DNA of 64,000 bases from Trichaptum fuscoviolaceum. Its lineage: Eukaryota; Basidiomycota; Agaricomycetes; Hymenochaetales; Trichaptaceae. The translations under genes and the position numbers were made by a program. Below are positions 35,001-46,279 of this stretch, piece after piece. The notes below the pieces were generated by a model. It did no database searches, was not told the origin of the DNA, and worked only from the letters and a program-made list of their open reading frames with translations. Location: positions 62,001-126,000 of the forward strand of contig CAJSYZ010000011.1 in NCBI GenBank assembly GCA_910574455.1, in the 5' to 3' direction. Each line of letters begins with the position of its first letter. Within the stretch, counting starts at the first letter, position 1.

Positions 35001-38000
35001 GCCACGACCCTGAGAATCGCGTGAAATTACTATATATGGTATGTCTCAAGATTTTTTTATGCTTCAAACATATCAATAACATACTCTTCAAATTTAATGT
35101 AGACAACGAAACCTCAGGCACAGGGCTCAATTCAATCTTGTATATGACAACGTATGTACACGAAAAATTCGGAGGCAAAAGCACTTGTTACAAGGGGTAA
35201 AAGATCAAGACTACAATAGAAATGCATGATTCATGCACATATGCTCACATTCTCTGATTTCTCTGGTATCTTACATCCCCTTGATCGCTTTGCATATTTA
35301 CAATAAAACTCTATGCTCATTATAAAAGCTCTAGAAAAAGTATGGGAGCCTATGTATCTTTACAAAAGGCTACAAAAATGAAACAATCTCTAAAATTGGC
35401 CATTTTGAGCACTTTTGAGTCAAAATTCAACATTTACAGCTAGTTTCACTATATTAATGATGATTAAAAAATACAGATATGCTACATAGCAATAAGCGAA
35501 GCTATAATGAAGTAAAATCAGGTGTTAGATTAGAAGGCATGAAGAGAACAGTTGTGAGGTACACAAATCAGTCCGAGAGTTGAACACATGTGTGCAAGTT
35601 TCACTCGAAGTGATGCATTCGAAGCACCACTTTCGAGTTCAACCCCTTCCACTTTATCTAATAACAAAATTCTTTTTTAGACTTCTATATAGTGTAGACC
35701 AGATCTTTTTTACGAAATATGGAAGTCTCATATCCACTCAAAGATATAGAAATGAATAAATACTGTTAGAACAGCACTTTTTAGCATTGTTGTGCTGATT
35801 ACACAACAACAAAGTACATGAATGCTACTAAACTAAATATGATAATTTACTGTCAAATCATCTCTTTTGCGTAGCATAATGTGCCTGGAGCGTGTACGAA
35901 AGAGTGTTTTAATTTTGAGAGAAAAGTGTGTCCGGCGATGCCTTGGATGAATGCTCCGGGAATTGCCGGACGCAACTTTGAGGACACGGACGTGTCAAAG
36001 GGCACCTTCGACAACGTCTAAAAAGCACATCATTCACTCCTTGCACGCAGTTTTTTTATGGTTCAAATGTATATATATTATAGATCAAAATAAGGTAATA
36101 TTATACAAGATTTAAGTACAAAAAAGAGAGCACAAACATACTAAGATTGTCCTTCGCAAAGCCGCTGCCACGAAGATCGCGCGAAGTCGCGAAGGTTGTT
36201 CCCTCGACCCAAGGTGCATTTGGTAGAACGGATTCGAGGGAATGTACATACCTTTTGTCTGCGCTTGCGTCGCTCAAAGAAAACGGCGCCTCCCGCATCA
36301 GCAATCCCTCCATAGCTCGTCGTAAGCTATCTGCACGCTCAGTATCGGCAGCCAGATCGACGGTCATCGTCCAGCGCCCACTACCGCGAGAAACTGGATC
36401 GAGCCAGGGGCTCGTACGGTAGCCTGTATTGGACGCGCAAAGGCGAGAGGATGCGCGTGCTGTTGCTGAAAAGCAGATGCCGAGGAGAAGCTAAGAGAAT
36501 GTATGAGCTGTAGATGGGGATTGGGCCGTGGAGCACACTGTTCGGGTTCAACTCTTGCTTGTGATTGCGATTCTCCTAGTACGACTGTTGACTAGGCTTG
36601 TTGAATGAAGATTCAGGAGACGGCGGTGCCGCGGCGATTGTCGCTCCCGGCGCTGCGACTGTTGTGTTTGCAGCGACGTCTGCCATGAGGAAGTCGTACT
36701 TGCTTGGATTTGCTGCTGTTGTTGTGAGAGCGGAGGAACGATGGGCATGGACTACGTCCAGTGGTATCGTTGATGTTCTTGCTTGAAGATGAGGGTGAAG
36801 GTTCTAGCTGCGCGCTCGCACTGTACCTGTGCAAGTTGTAGAAGTTAGTAATGGCAAGAATAGCAGGAATGGTCCGACGCACCTGTCACATTTACGGCCT
36901 TCCTACTGGCTCCGTGGCCAACAGCATTCATTTGAAAACCTTCCGACGCAAGTTGTAGAGCGACACAAGAGAAAGAGGCGAGAAGAAAAGAGATGAACGA
37001 CGTAGTCGTCGTGAAAGTGGGAGAAAAGGTCAAGGACGGAGGACGCGCCGTGCGCACGACACCGTAGTAGGCGCCGGCGCTTACTTTCGCGCAGTGTCGC
37101 AACATTTATTGTAAATTAACGGCTACGTCATATTGCAAATAAAAAAGATCTACCTATAGTACTAGATAGAAGCTATTTTATTTCAAATTATAAGGGGCTG
37201 GGCCCCGGAAGCTAAATTATCGCAGCTGAATCGCGCCAGAGATTGAAACCAGGCTATATTACCGGATTTAGCCTGGTTCCTGACGCGAGACGCATGCCGT
37301 GAGGTGCCGTGAGGCGGCACCCCGGCATTGAGCTGCCGTGCAGGCCCAAAAAGCTATGGTTCCGTTATCGCGATAACTTTAGAAACGGGTTGCGATAATT
37401 ATCGCGGATCTATAAGATTATTAGTTGGTACGGCTCGCGGGGCTTCGGGATTGTGAACGTTCTTGGCGGCGGGCGTCATGGCGGCGAATGCGTTCTGTAG
37501 CACGGACTGCTGCACATTCTGGACGTACTGTTCCGCCATACGTTTGAGCGTTTCTTCGAACGACTGGAGCGCGGGGGGCGAGGGGCTCGACGGGGACGTG
37601 GATTTCGTAGCCTTTAGGTTTCGGGTTGGCGGTCGCGTTGGGCAATCGCTCACTAAATGGTCTTTCTCTCCGCAGTAGTAGCATAGTCCCTTACTCCTGC
37701 GCTCCCGGCGCACCCTGTCAATCTCCATCGCGTTGGGATCCTTCGTCGAGCTTGCGCCCGCAGTCGGGATCGTACGTGGAGCTGAACTAGTGGTGCCGGG
37801 ATTGCTTCGGGGCGTAGCCGCTGGCTTCGATACTGGTCCATAGGCGTGTGCGAGCCTTAGCTTCTCATCCGTCTCGGAAACCCAGTTGACGTAGGCGTCG
37901 AATTTCATATCCTTCGCCTCTGTGCTGGCGATGTGCTGGCGAACCTGGTCTTTGAGTCCCTTCCGGAACATGTCGAGGTAGATGACATCCGTCGTCGCGT

Positions 38001-40636
38001 CCTTGGGCCACCCGGTGAGGGCTTGGAGGGCACGGAATTGCGACGCAAACTCGGCGACCGTTCCTGTCTGGCGTAGGCGCATCAGCTTGTCGGCTGCGGC
38101 TTTGTCTGCATCGATTTCTCCGTAAGAGGCGCGAAGGGCGGCGAACAGGGCCTCTAGGCTGGCGGCTTCTGGCGGTGTCGGGATGTCCTGGAGTCGATCT
38201 AGAATGGGTCGTGCCCAGTCTTGCGCCGGTCCCCGCAGTAGCATCAGGGCGAATGCGACCTTGCGGGTTTCGTCTAGTCCCGGATGTTGTCCGAACAGGT
38301 AGAGCTTAATCTGGTGAATCCAGTTCTCCAGCTTGGCTCGTTCGCCTTCGAAGGTGTCGGGAAGCTTCATCTTGAGCCCTGCTCCGCCCCCAGACGGGGA
38401 GGCGGGCTGACTCGCGATTTGGGCTTCTAACGCCCGGTTGGCGTGCTTGAGCTGGGCGACTGTGTTCTGAACCTGATTGTGTTCGTTGACTAACTTGGAG
38501 TAGCGTTTTTCGAGGGTGTCGAGGCGATCAAGGATGGGCTGGAGTTTGTCTTCCTCCATCGAGGAGCTCGGGGACGGGAAAGCGAAGGTATCTGCAAGTC
38601 CTCCCCATTCCTGGTGGGATGACATCGCTGGTCGGCGGTACGGGTGCGGGGGTAGAAGTAAAGAGCGTGAGGGTGTCGAGTCCGAGCGGCGGTGAGCCAG
38701 GACTTTTGACCTAATGTTACGACCGTCGGGAATTGTAGTGGGAAACAGTTTCGGGAAACTGGAATTCGCGACGAGAACCCGCGTTCGGGAATCTGGATTC
38801 GCGACTGGGAACGAGCGTGGGAATTCAGGCGGGAAACGCGCGGGATTCTATCCAGGCGCGTCGCGGGATTCTCAAGGCCAGCTAGGACTCTTCACTGCTT
38901 TGAACGTCAAGTAAGCGGATCCCTAAGGAAGCACTCCACAAGTAAGTATTGCGCAACTAAACTACACAGGAGAAAAGAGAGAGATCGCACCTAAGGAAGC
39001 ACTCCACAAGAGGTCAAAAGTGGGGTGCTCCTTACGATGCCTACAGCTATTTATCTACTTCGTAAAGACTGTATAGTTAATCTACGCTAAGTGTCCTTGC
39101 GCAATGCGCACCTATCTACTACAAACGATACATGCTACGACCGCCCTGCTAGGCATGTCTATCCCGTCTCTCCAGATGGCTACGGCCTGTCCGTGGACGT
39201 CAGCGTCCGGTCCGGGGCCGCGACTAGCCAGACTAGGTATGCCAGACTGTTGCAGGTCGTCACCTTGAGGTACTAACGGATTAATGAGCGTATGTTGATA
39301 AGTGAATGTACGTGTGCCGTGGCGGGTCGTCGTAAATGAGTGTGCGTATGCGTGCATGGTTGCCGGGACGGTGGTGCGGGATAAGTCACGTGAGCATGGG
39401 ATCGTGCGATTCGGGAATGAGGTTTCGCGCGGGGAATCCAATGGCGGGATTCTCCCCGTGGGTTTGTCTGCTCATGTCGGGATCCTTGGCGGGAAAGTGC
39501 GGGAAATGAGAAAAGGAGCCCGGGATCTCGACAGGCAGGACTCGGAGCAGCCAATGATACAGATAGTTTCTTCGATGGCATTATGGGTAATCAAGAGCAC
39601 AACGAAATTGCTGACCTGGATGATTTCGGCAGTTCATCAGTGGGAGGACTGCAGAGTAGTGTGGTTCTTCATGATGTGGAAAATACAGAACATCGGTTCC
39701 GCTTGGGTGGTAGAAGCGACCCTTCAAGCTTAATATTAATGGCTTCAAAACAACGTTAGTAACACGAGCTTAAAGTTGTGGCGCTGGACATCTGACTTCT
39801 TCGTTGTTATCCTTACAGAGTCCAGTAAGCTGTACCCCAAACAGCTCAATGCTCTTGTGACAATGAAAGGCCATCCGGAACTCCGGCGGCTCCGACAACT
39901 CATCAAAATATACTTATTCTGCAAGTACGAACGGTGCAACTTGAACGAATTAGGATACTACGACCTCGGAAGTGCTTCTGACAGCCTGATAGAAGCCGAA
40001 CAACACTTTGCACTGGACATGGGCAATGACATTGCCATCTTCCATTCAGCTACCGCGTATTTCGCCTACCGCGGCGAATCGATTCCTATAGAGCAAGCAA
40101 TGAGGGAGGTGATCAGGTCCAATTCCTCTTGGCGCGGAAAACCACAACGTGATGTCGTTCTTGTCCAAGTTGATTCTCGCAAAAAGGGGTTTGCGGGCAT
40201 GCAAATTGCTCGGGTTATGCTTCTTTTCTCCTTCACTGCCAACGGAGAACGGCAGGAATGCGCCCTCGTCCAGTTTTTCAAGAACATTGGAGACTCACCT
40301 GACAGAAAAACAAGAATGTGGATAGTCGAGCCAGAGTATGAGTCAGAGACCTCTACCGCGTGCCAGCGTATTGGAAGTTGCCGTCAACTGAGTGACAATG
40401 ACACCTCAGGCTCAGGCTACCACCGTCACGGTGACTCCAAAACTCCAAAGTTATCCGTGATAGCTCTAGGGAGTATCTTCCGTTTAGCTCACCTCCTTGG
40501 GGTTCCAAAGGGTGATGAATGTCCTCCGAAGTCATTGACACCTGAGGAGTCCCTGGACTTTTACGATAGATTCTATGTTAACCGATTTGCTGACATGCAC
40601 ATGCATGAAACATTGTACGAAAGTAGACAACAATAA
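26053..40636 (+). CDS. Plavaka-family (CACTA group) transposase, interrupted by a retrotransposon
   Basis: DNA transposase expected to act in the nucleus on TIR ends. My exon model: 26053-26578, 26640-27259, 27310-27517, 27565-27802, 27863-28016, 28076-28227, 28283-28379, 28443-29001 joined to 39539-39754, and 39819-40636; all introns are GT-AG, 47-64 bp. The total is 3,588 bases, exactly 1,196 codons with the stop and no internal stop seen. Recognised family landmarks: an N-terminal zinc-finger-like CTFSFCSRRF...TRHEYSAH; DFELADFLYREEQMSAGNI; YDVWYRDPLEVIRNLVDNP; FVPVILGSNKTTVSVGTGNN then YYPLYLSIGNV; FLAIPKTERQY; CPDGHLRRSVFGLGSYIADY; CTAPHKDLDN; DIVPFTNDIPRADIC; SPDLLHQIIKGVFKDHLVEW; GRGFKQWTGNDSKALMKVYL; LPRQHAMVHYPTL. 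The only lesion is the gypsy element at 29002-39533, with its duplication GGCAG. As it stands the gene is disrupted; before that insertion it was probably functional. Confidence 0.85.
28997..29001. repeat. target-site duplication of the gypsy element, left
   Basis: GGCAG immediately before the LTR start TGTTACG; identical to 39534-39538. Confidence 0.9.
29002..29819 (-). repeat. 3' LTR of the gypsy element
   Basis: 818 bp, starting TGTTACGACC and ending CTCGACA on the plus strand; matches the solo LTR (9819-10636) and the 5' LTR. Confidence 0.93.
29672..33626 (-). CDS. pol: gypsy Pol polyprotein: protease, RT, RNase H, integrase, chromodomain
   Basis: An uninterrupted frame of over 1,300 codons. 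Numbering from an in-frame ATG at 33703 that lies in the inserted TIR: aspartic protease DSG at 98-100; reverse transcriptase from about 340 to 545 with YLDD at 481-484; RNase H beginning FIVECDAS near 625; integrase zinc finger H852, H859, C889, C892; integrase catalytic D922, D982 and E1018; chromodomain about 1211-1262 (YEVEEVLDARR...EYLVRWKGY). The stop lies inside the 3' LTR at 29672. The chromodomain after the integrase places it in the chromovirus branch. With the TIR element removed, Pol overlaps the end of Gag in the -1 frame, so expression by frameshift is likely. All key residues are present, so it was functional until the insertion separated it from gag. Confidence 0.93.
29820..29834 (-). 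other. polypurine tract
   Basis: On the minus strand GGAGGGGGGTAA lies directly before the 3' LTR, the expected plus-strand primer site for retrotransposon DNA synthesis. Confidence 0.75.
33627..37428 (-). mobile_element. 3.8-kb TIR element carrying an HSP70 fragment, copy 1
   Basis: Terminal inverted repeats of about 65-70 bp begin CCAACTAATAATC at both ends, followed by GGTAATTATCGCAACCC and TTATCGCGGTAAC-like words. The sequence GTAC sits at both borders (33624-33627 and 37428-37431), so the duplication is TA or GTAC. It lies between gag and pol of the gypsy element; its removal restores a normal gag-pol overlap. No transposase frame: the longest reading frames are short and proline/glutamine- or arginine-rich. 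The interior holds a degenerate HSP70 piece and a segment resembling 43200-43900 of copy 2. The superfamily is unknown to me. Confidence 0.85.
34420..34830 (-). pseudogene. HSP70 C-terminal fragment with internal tandem repeats (copy 1)
   Basis: On the minus strand it reads ESYSYNLRNSLDNEKLKDK, then two further partial copies (LRTSLNDEKLKDK, LRNSVNDEKLKDKFNLEDK), and in shifted frame DASQEASKQDCEEKLKELG and INPIMQKLYSGAGG. This is the helical-lid end of a cytosolic HSP70 chaperone (SSA/SSB type). The segment of about 90 bp around NSLNDEKLKDK is tandemly repeated about three times, which is not part of HSP70. No start and shifted frames: captured and non-functional. Confidence 0.7.
37429..38625 (-). 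CDS. gag: gypsy Gag capsid/nucleocapsid protein
   Basis: About 400 codons starting MSSHQEWGGL at 38625. It has a coiled coil at about 25-75, a capsid-like retrotransposon gag region with LPDTFEGERAKLENWIHQIK (about 88-107) and FALMLLRGPAQDWARP (about 125-140), and one CCHC zinc knuckle at 315-328 (CYYCGEKDHLVSDC) for RNA binding. The last ten codons before the present stop (37399) come from the inserted TIR element; the natural Gag would run about a dozen codons further, overlapping Pol. It lies directly downstream of the 5' LTR. Confidence 0.9.
38715..39533 (-). repeat. 5' LTR of the gypsy element
   Basis: 819 bp, almost identical to 29002-29819. On the minus strand the sequence following the LTR is TTAGGTCAAAAGTCC; this does not start with the usual TGG of a tRNA primer site, so the primer is unclear. 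Confidence 0.92.
39534..39538. repeat. target-site duplication of the gypsy element, right
   Basis: GGCAG, identical to 28997-29001. Confidence 0.9.
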
Positions 40637-40786
40637 AGATAAACCCTCATTTAGCACACAAAGTACCTTTAAGTTGAAACTTATGAAGTAAGGATATGAC
40701 ATTTAAATGTTCAACATTGTACAAAGCTAGACAATAATTACTAAGTTAAGCTGTACTAGTATCATAGTATTGAGACTTACGTAGTA

Positions 40787-41271
40787 GGTGCGCTCGGTTC
40801 CAGTGCTTGCGAAGCAACGATAGCCTTATTTAGTCATCGATTCTTGAGATGCTCCGTGGGAATAGCTTAACAATTAAAAAAGGGTCTGTGAAACTGGGCT
40901 AGGACAGTCAATACTTTGCTGTGACCACTTCGGAGTCGGACATTCCATTTCCGGTATTTTCTGCTGCATATATGCAAACCTCTTGTCCATGGTTCCCCTT
41001 TGTTTTGCACGGAAATAAATACTATGTTAGCTCCTTAATGAGGCTGATTGTAAGAATAACAGCTTTAAACTGGCTGTTGCACGAATATTAGGAAGAGACT
41101 GATGTTCAAGCAAATCAAAGTAATGTAACATGTGTGACTATTATCTTGTAATCAGTAACCAAGCAGCTAGTACTAGTCGCTATTAGTACGAGAATGTCCG
41201 GACCACTTCCGGTTTTGTCCGGCGGTGCTTGAACACGTCGTTGCGTCGCAAGCACTGGAACCGAGCGCACC
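40787..41271. mobile_element. MITE-like element of about 485 bp
   Basis: Inverted ends GGTGCGCTCGGTTCCAGTGC at both borders, extending further inward with TTGCGA(A/C)GCAACGA. No coding capacity. It is placed between the convergent transposase gene and the next minus-strand gene. The target duplication is not clear. Confidence 0.6.
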
Positions 41272-41897
41272 CTAAGTGTTTTTTTGGCTCGCATTCAAGT
41301 TGTACTACAGTTTACATTGCCAGAGCCAGTGGCAACCACATCATAGTATTCAATGTTCAAGGTAATATTATTATCAACAAATCTCAAAGCGACATAAGAA
41401 AAAACTGAAAATGCAAGCATAGCGCAGAGACTCGGATTACAAGGGTACTCAAAGTCATAGGTTCACCTCGAAGTCCTCAGCGTTTCCCATGATATAAGTG
41501 CCTGGGAGTGGTTGGCTGACAACTTCACTCTGAAACCGCTTGACGGGGAGAACAGCTACTAGTAAATGCAGTGAGTGTATAATATGGAAATGAGGAGACT
41601 TTGTCACTTACAATTATTACTGATTGCTGTGTCCATTGTCAACCCGCCACCTTCGAAAAACTACTTCGGCTCGTCGCGGTGACCTTCAGGACTTGAAGGC
41701 TTGGAGTCATCCTTTGACTCTATCGCCAATTTCACATAATTGCGATACCCTAAGACTTCACGAATATCAACGGGATTTTTGACGCCTTCCGGGACTTTTG
41801 CCTCGAATGCCGAGCACACCAACTCCGTCAGATAGCGTTGGTATCTCTGCATGTCATTGTCCTTCAAGTGGCGGAGCTTTGTATCCGATTTCTGTTC

Positions 41898-41958
41898 AAC
41901 CTTGCCCTTGCCCTTGCCCTTGCCCTTGCCCTTGCCCTTGCCCTCGCGCTCGCGCTCG
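41898..41958 (+). repeat. hexanucleotide repeat coding Gly-Lys
   Basis: Roughly eight tandem copies of (CCCTTG)n followed by (CTCGCG)-like units; on the minus strand they encode a (Gly-Lys)n tract preceded by EREREG in the broken gene. Confidence 0.85.
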
Positions 41959-42655
41959 GGCTCGGCCTTATATGCCGCCATGCTCGCCATCTCCAACTTG
42001 TTATATTCTTCTAACTTATCAATAGATTCAAGGACAGAATCAGTCATCTCCTCCCCTTGATGTACGATCTTGTTTAAGAGGTCGTTTATGATGACGCCTT
42101 TCAACCTCTGCATGACTAGATCGAAAAGACCCCTTCTGGAGACAACCTGCAACCATCTCCTGACGATCCTAAGCCCATCTATCAATCTCGTCTGAAGAAC
42201 GCACAAATCGTCGATGCATTTATTAACCTCATCCTCAAAATTTGGTGCAACTTCTAGTGGTATGTTTCGATGTAGGTCCGATAGTAGGTTTTCCATCGTG
42301 TCGCAAACTTTGGGCGCCCTCGTCGAGACAACTTCATAGTCGGACGAAGTAACTTCATCCGCGTATTCCCTCCTGTCGTAGAAAGCGTCGTACCGATTGC
42401 ACAGACCAATCGCCAGTTTCCAGCTTTTAGTTTTCGCACCCTTCGCATCCTTCTCAGCTGGTAAGTGTAGTAGCATTTCATTGGCAGCGGGTGTCTGGGG
42501 TGAAATATGAAGAGTTCTGACCGCAGGCGTCGAATATTTCGCTTGCAAATTCCCTGATTTTGATACCTGTGTGTAGAGTGCTTCCCATGAGAAGCGGATT
42601 TCGCTTCTGATCATAAGTCCATTAGCCGAAACTGAGATGGATTGGAGGAGCCGTA

Positions 42656-45600
42656 CCAACTAATAATCTAATAGATTTGCGGTAATTATCGCAACCCGAT
42701 TGTATAGTTATCGCGGTAACGGGACCATAACTTTTTTGTGCTTCGCGGCGGCTTAATGCCGGGGTGCCGCCTCACGGCATCTCGCGGCATGCATCCCGCG
42801 TCAGGGACCAGGCTGAATTTAGTAATTCAGCCTGATCTTGATCACTGGCGCGTTTGCAATGCAATAATTTTGCTACCGGGGCCTAGCCCCTCATAATTTG
42901 ATATAAAATAGCTTCTAGCTAGTACTGTAGGTTAATCTTTTTTATTTGCAATATGACGTCGCCGTTAATTTACAATTAATGTTGCGACACTGCGCGAAAG
43001 TAAGCGCCGGCGCTTACAACGGTGTCGTGCCGGCGCGTCATTCGTCCTGTCCTTTTCTCCCACTTTCACAATGACTACGTCGTTCGTCTCTCTTCTTCTT
43101 GCCTCATTCTCTTGTGTCGTTCTACAACCTGCGTCGAAGGTTGTCAACTCAACGCTGTTGCTGCTGGTCACGGAGAAGTAGGAAGGCCGTAAATGTGACA
43201 GGTGCGTCGGACCATTCCTGCTCTTCTTGCCGTTACTAACTTTTACAATTTCCATAGGTACAGTGCAAGCGTACGGTGCGAACCTTCACTCTCATCTTCA
43301 ATGTTACGATGCAAGCGATATCACAGGACGCAGTCCATGCCCATCGTTCCACCGCCCTCCCAACAACAGCAGCAAGTCCAAGCAAGTCCAATTTCCTCAT
43401 GGCAGATATTGCCGCAAATTCAACAATCGCAACAATCGCAACGCCGGCAGCGACAATGGCCTCCGTCTCCAGAATCTTTGTTCAATAAACCTGGTCAACA
43501 ATCATACCAGGACGATTGCGATCACGAGCAAGAGTTAGAACGGCTTGGATTCCGAACAGGGTGCTCCCCGGCCTAATCCTCATCCCCACCTCGCATTCTC
43601 AAAGCTTCTCCTCGGTATCTGCTCTTCAGCGACAGCAACAGCACGCGCAAGCACTCGGCTCTGTGCGTCCGATACCGGTTGCCATATGAGTTGCTGGTTT
43701 GAGCTAGTTTCTTTGTGGCAGTGGGCGCTGAACGATGACGACGATCTGGCTGCCGATATTGAGCTTGCTGATTTGTGTGCGCCGTTTCCTTAAAACGACG
43801 CAAGCGCAGCAAAGGAAATAGAAGGTTTGTGAATTCCCTCGAACCCGTTCTACCAAATGCACTCCAACTTTGGGGAATAGCCTTTGCGACTGCGCGTGAT
43901 CTTCGTGATCAGCGGCTTCGCGAAGGTTTATCTTAGTATGTTTGTTCTCTTTTTTTTGTATTTAAATCATGTATAATATAAGTTAAATTTGATCTACAAT
44001 ACACAAACGTTTGAACAACAAAAATCTGCGAGCAAGGAGTGAATCATTAATTTTTTAGACGTTGTCGAAGGTGTCCTTCGATGCGTCTTCGTCCTCGAAG
44101 TTGTGTCCGGCGATTCCCGGAGCATTCATCCGAGGTATCGCCAGACGCACTTTTCTCTCAAAATTAAAACACTCTTTTGTAAAATCCCCAGGCACATTAT
44201 GCTACACAAACGAGCTAATGTTACAATTAATTATCATATTTTTTATAATAGCATTCATATACTTTGCTGTTGTGTAATTAGCACAACAATGCTTAAAAGT
44301 GCTGTTCTAACAGTATTTATTCATTTTTATTTTTTTGCATACATATGAGACTTCCATATCTTGTACAGAAGATCTAGTATACGTTATATAGACGTCTAAA
44401 AAAGAATCTCGCTAATAGATAGAGTGGAAGTTGTTGAACTCAAAAGTGGTGCTTGGAATGCATCACTTCGAGTGAAACTTGTACACATGTGTACAACTCC
44501 CCAATGGTTTTGTTTACTTCACAACTGTTTTCCTCATATCATCCAATATAACACCTGATTATGTTTCATTACAGTAGCCAGCATTGCTATGTAGCATATA
44601 TGTATTTTTAATCGTCATTAATATAGAGTAATTAGCTGCAAATGATGAGAATTGACCAGAAAGTGCACAAAATGGCTACTTTTTGAGATTGTTTCATTTT
44701 TACATCTTCATATAGAACCCAGTTACAGCCCATAAATTAGTCCGAGCTACGTTGTTACGCATACAATACGGCTGTAATTCTCTAAAGCAATCGGAGGAAT
44801 GTAAGGTACAAGAGAAATCAAAGAATCCGAACAAATATGCATGAATCATGCATTTCTATTGTAGTCCTACTGTGTACCCTTTACAGCGCATTCTGAAACC
44901 TCCGTTTTTTTTGCATACATACATAAGCATATTATACACTTCATAACGTATTGTGCCTTAGTTCATTGTATCTACATTAAATTCAAACTGTATGTTATTG
45001 ATATGTTTGAAGCAGAAAAAAATCAGAGACATACCATATATAGTAATTTCTCGCGATTCTCAGGGTCGTGGCGCGCTATCTGCTCGTATCACGAACGTCG
45101 TCTTTCTCCGTTTCTTCTCTCTTCTTCAAGCTCTTAGAGCTATGGACGACGGGCAAGAAGGCATTTGCTTCGCGCAAACGCCGTCTTGCTTCTGCTTCCG
45201 CAGCCTCTCGCCTCTCGGGCGCGAGCTGTTTGCTCGCAAGAGCAGCTTTCGAGACCTCGAGTCTTACTCCTAGTCTCCTACACCTCCGCACCTCTCTGAA
45301 CGACGAGAAGCTCAAGGACACGCGAGCGCAAGCGCACCTCTCGAGACCTCGAGTCTTACTCCGACACCTCCGTACCTCACTGGACGACGAGAAGCTCACG
45401 GACAAGCGAGCGCAAGCGCGGCTTTCGAGACTTCAAGTCTTACTCCTACAACCTCCTAAACTCTCTGAACGACTAGAAGCTCAAGGACAAGCGCAAGCGC
45501 GAGTACAAGGCAAAGCTAGTGACTGCCATCAACGAGACGATCTCATGGCTCGACGCCTCGCAGAAAGCATCAAAGCAGGAGTACAAGGAGGAACAGGAGG

Positions 45601-46279
45601 ATGGCTGAGCTGCATTCGAGTGAACCAGGAGCGGCACTAGCATGCTCGCTGGCGGCAGCAATCCAGGTATGTCTTCATTTCATTTGTGTTGCATTTAAAA
45701 AAATTGACTGACAATGGCCCGCTTTCTTCGCAGCTGCGCCATAACCCATTGAGCCGTGCGTGGCAGACGCTTTCGAGCTCTCACCTCCCTTTTTGTGCTC
45801 CTGTACTCCATCCAAACTCGCTCACGCCGCATCGGTCGCCCGCCTCGCCGCACCACGCACGAACGGCTTTTGGCCCTCTCAGTGCAGTGCGCCGCGAGGC
45901 CGTAGTCGCACCCGCGGACCTGGTCTAGCGACGCGGATGGAGCGCGCTGCCGCCGTGCGCGCGCGCGCAGCACCCGCTGCCCGCGTACCGGCCCAGCGCG
46001 CGTGTGCGCTATTTTAATTTAGATATTTTAGTTTCTATTCCAAATTTTAATTAGGCCTGGACCGTAGTCTAGGCTTTACAGATTAATATAATTATTATTT
46101 CAAATGAAAATAAAGTGCTGCCGTGCTGCCGGGCAAAGCCCTGAGAAGGCAGCATCGGCACGCGCGGCCCAGGCAGAGCTGAAAGGCAGAACAAGCTGCC
46201 GAAAGCCTGCCGAAGTTACCGCGATAACTATACAATTGGGTTGCGATAATTACCACAATTCTATAAGATTATTAGCTGG
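42656..46279 (+). mobile_element. 3.6-kb TIR element carrying an HSP70 fragment, copy 2
   Basis: Same family as 33627-37428, in the opposite orientation. Ends: CCAACTAATAATC on the left and the reverse of CCAGCTAATAATC on the right, with TIRs of about 65-70 bp and GTAC at both borders (42653-42656, 46279-46282). Interior blocks correspond in order to copy 1: the GCCGCCTCACGGCA-type region near 42770, MLRHCAKVSAGAYNGVV-like sequence at 42979, the Gln/Ser-rich block at 43200-43560 and the HSP70 block at 45255-45640. The flanking 13 bases of the reconstructed empty target, AGCCGTACTGGTG, are the same as for copy 1. Confidence 0.85.
45255..45640 (+). pseudogene. HSP70 C-terminal fragment with internal tandem repeats (copy 2)
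   Basis: The plus strand shows the repeated unit LRTSLNDEKLKD / LRTSLDDEKLTDK / LNSLND(stop)KLKDK, followed by TAINETISWLDASQKASKQE, YKEEQEDG and TGA. INETISWLDASQ.ASKQEY is a clear HSP70 helical-lid motif. It has the same tandem unit of about 90 bp as copy 1, so the expansion predates the spread of the element. Confidence 0.75.

Larger units (their letters stand above)
29002..39533 (-). mobile_element. Ty3/gypsy chromovirus LTR retrotransposon, recently inserted
   Basis: A complete element on the minus strand: 5' LTR at 38715-39533, gag, pol, polypurine tract and 3' LTR at 29002-29819, all flanked by GGCAG. It lies in exon 8 of the Plavaka gene. The two LTRs differ at about three positions by eye (a C/T near 29026 versus 38739, a one-base A insertion near 38958, and a C/T near 29745 versus 39459), which implies recent insertion. 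It is itself split by the HSP70-carrying TIR element at 33627-37428, so that insertion is younger still. Confidence 0.93.

Noticed and set aside
42653..42659. Start codon for the minus-strand gene at 42659
   Set aside because: The codon there is TTG within the inserted TIR; the frame continues from 46283 once the element is removed.
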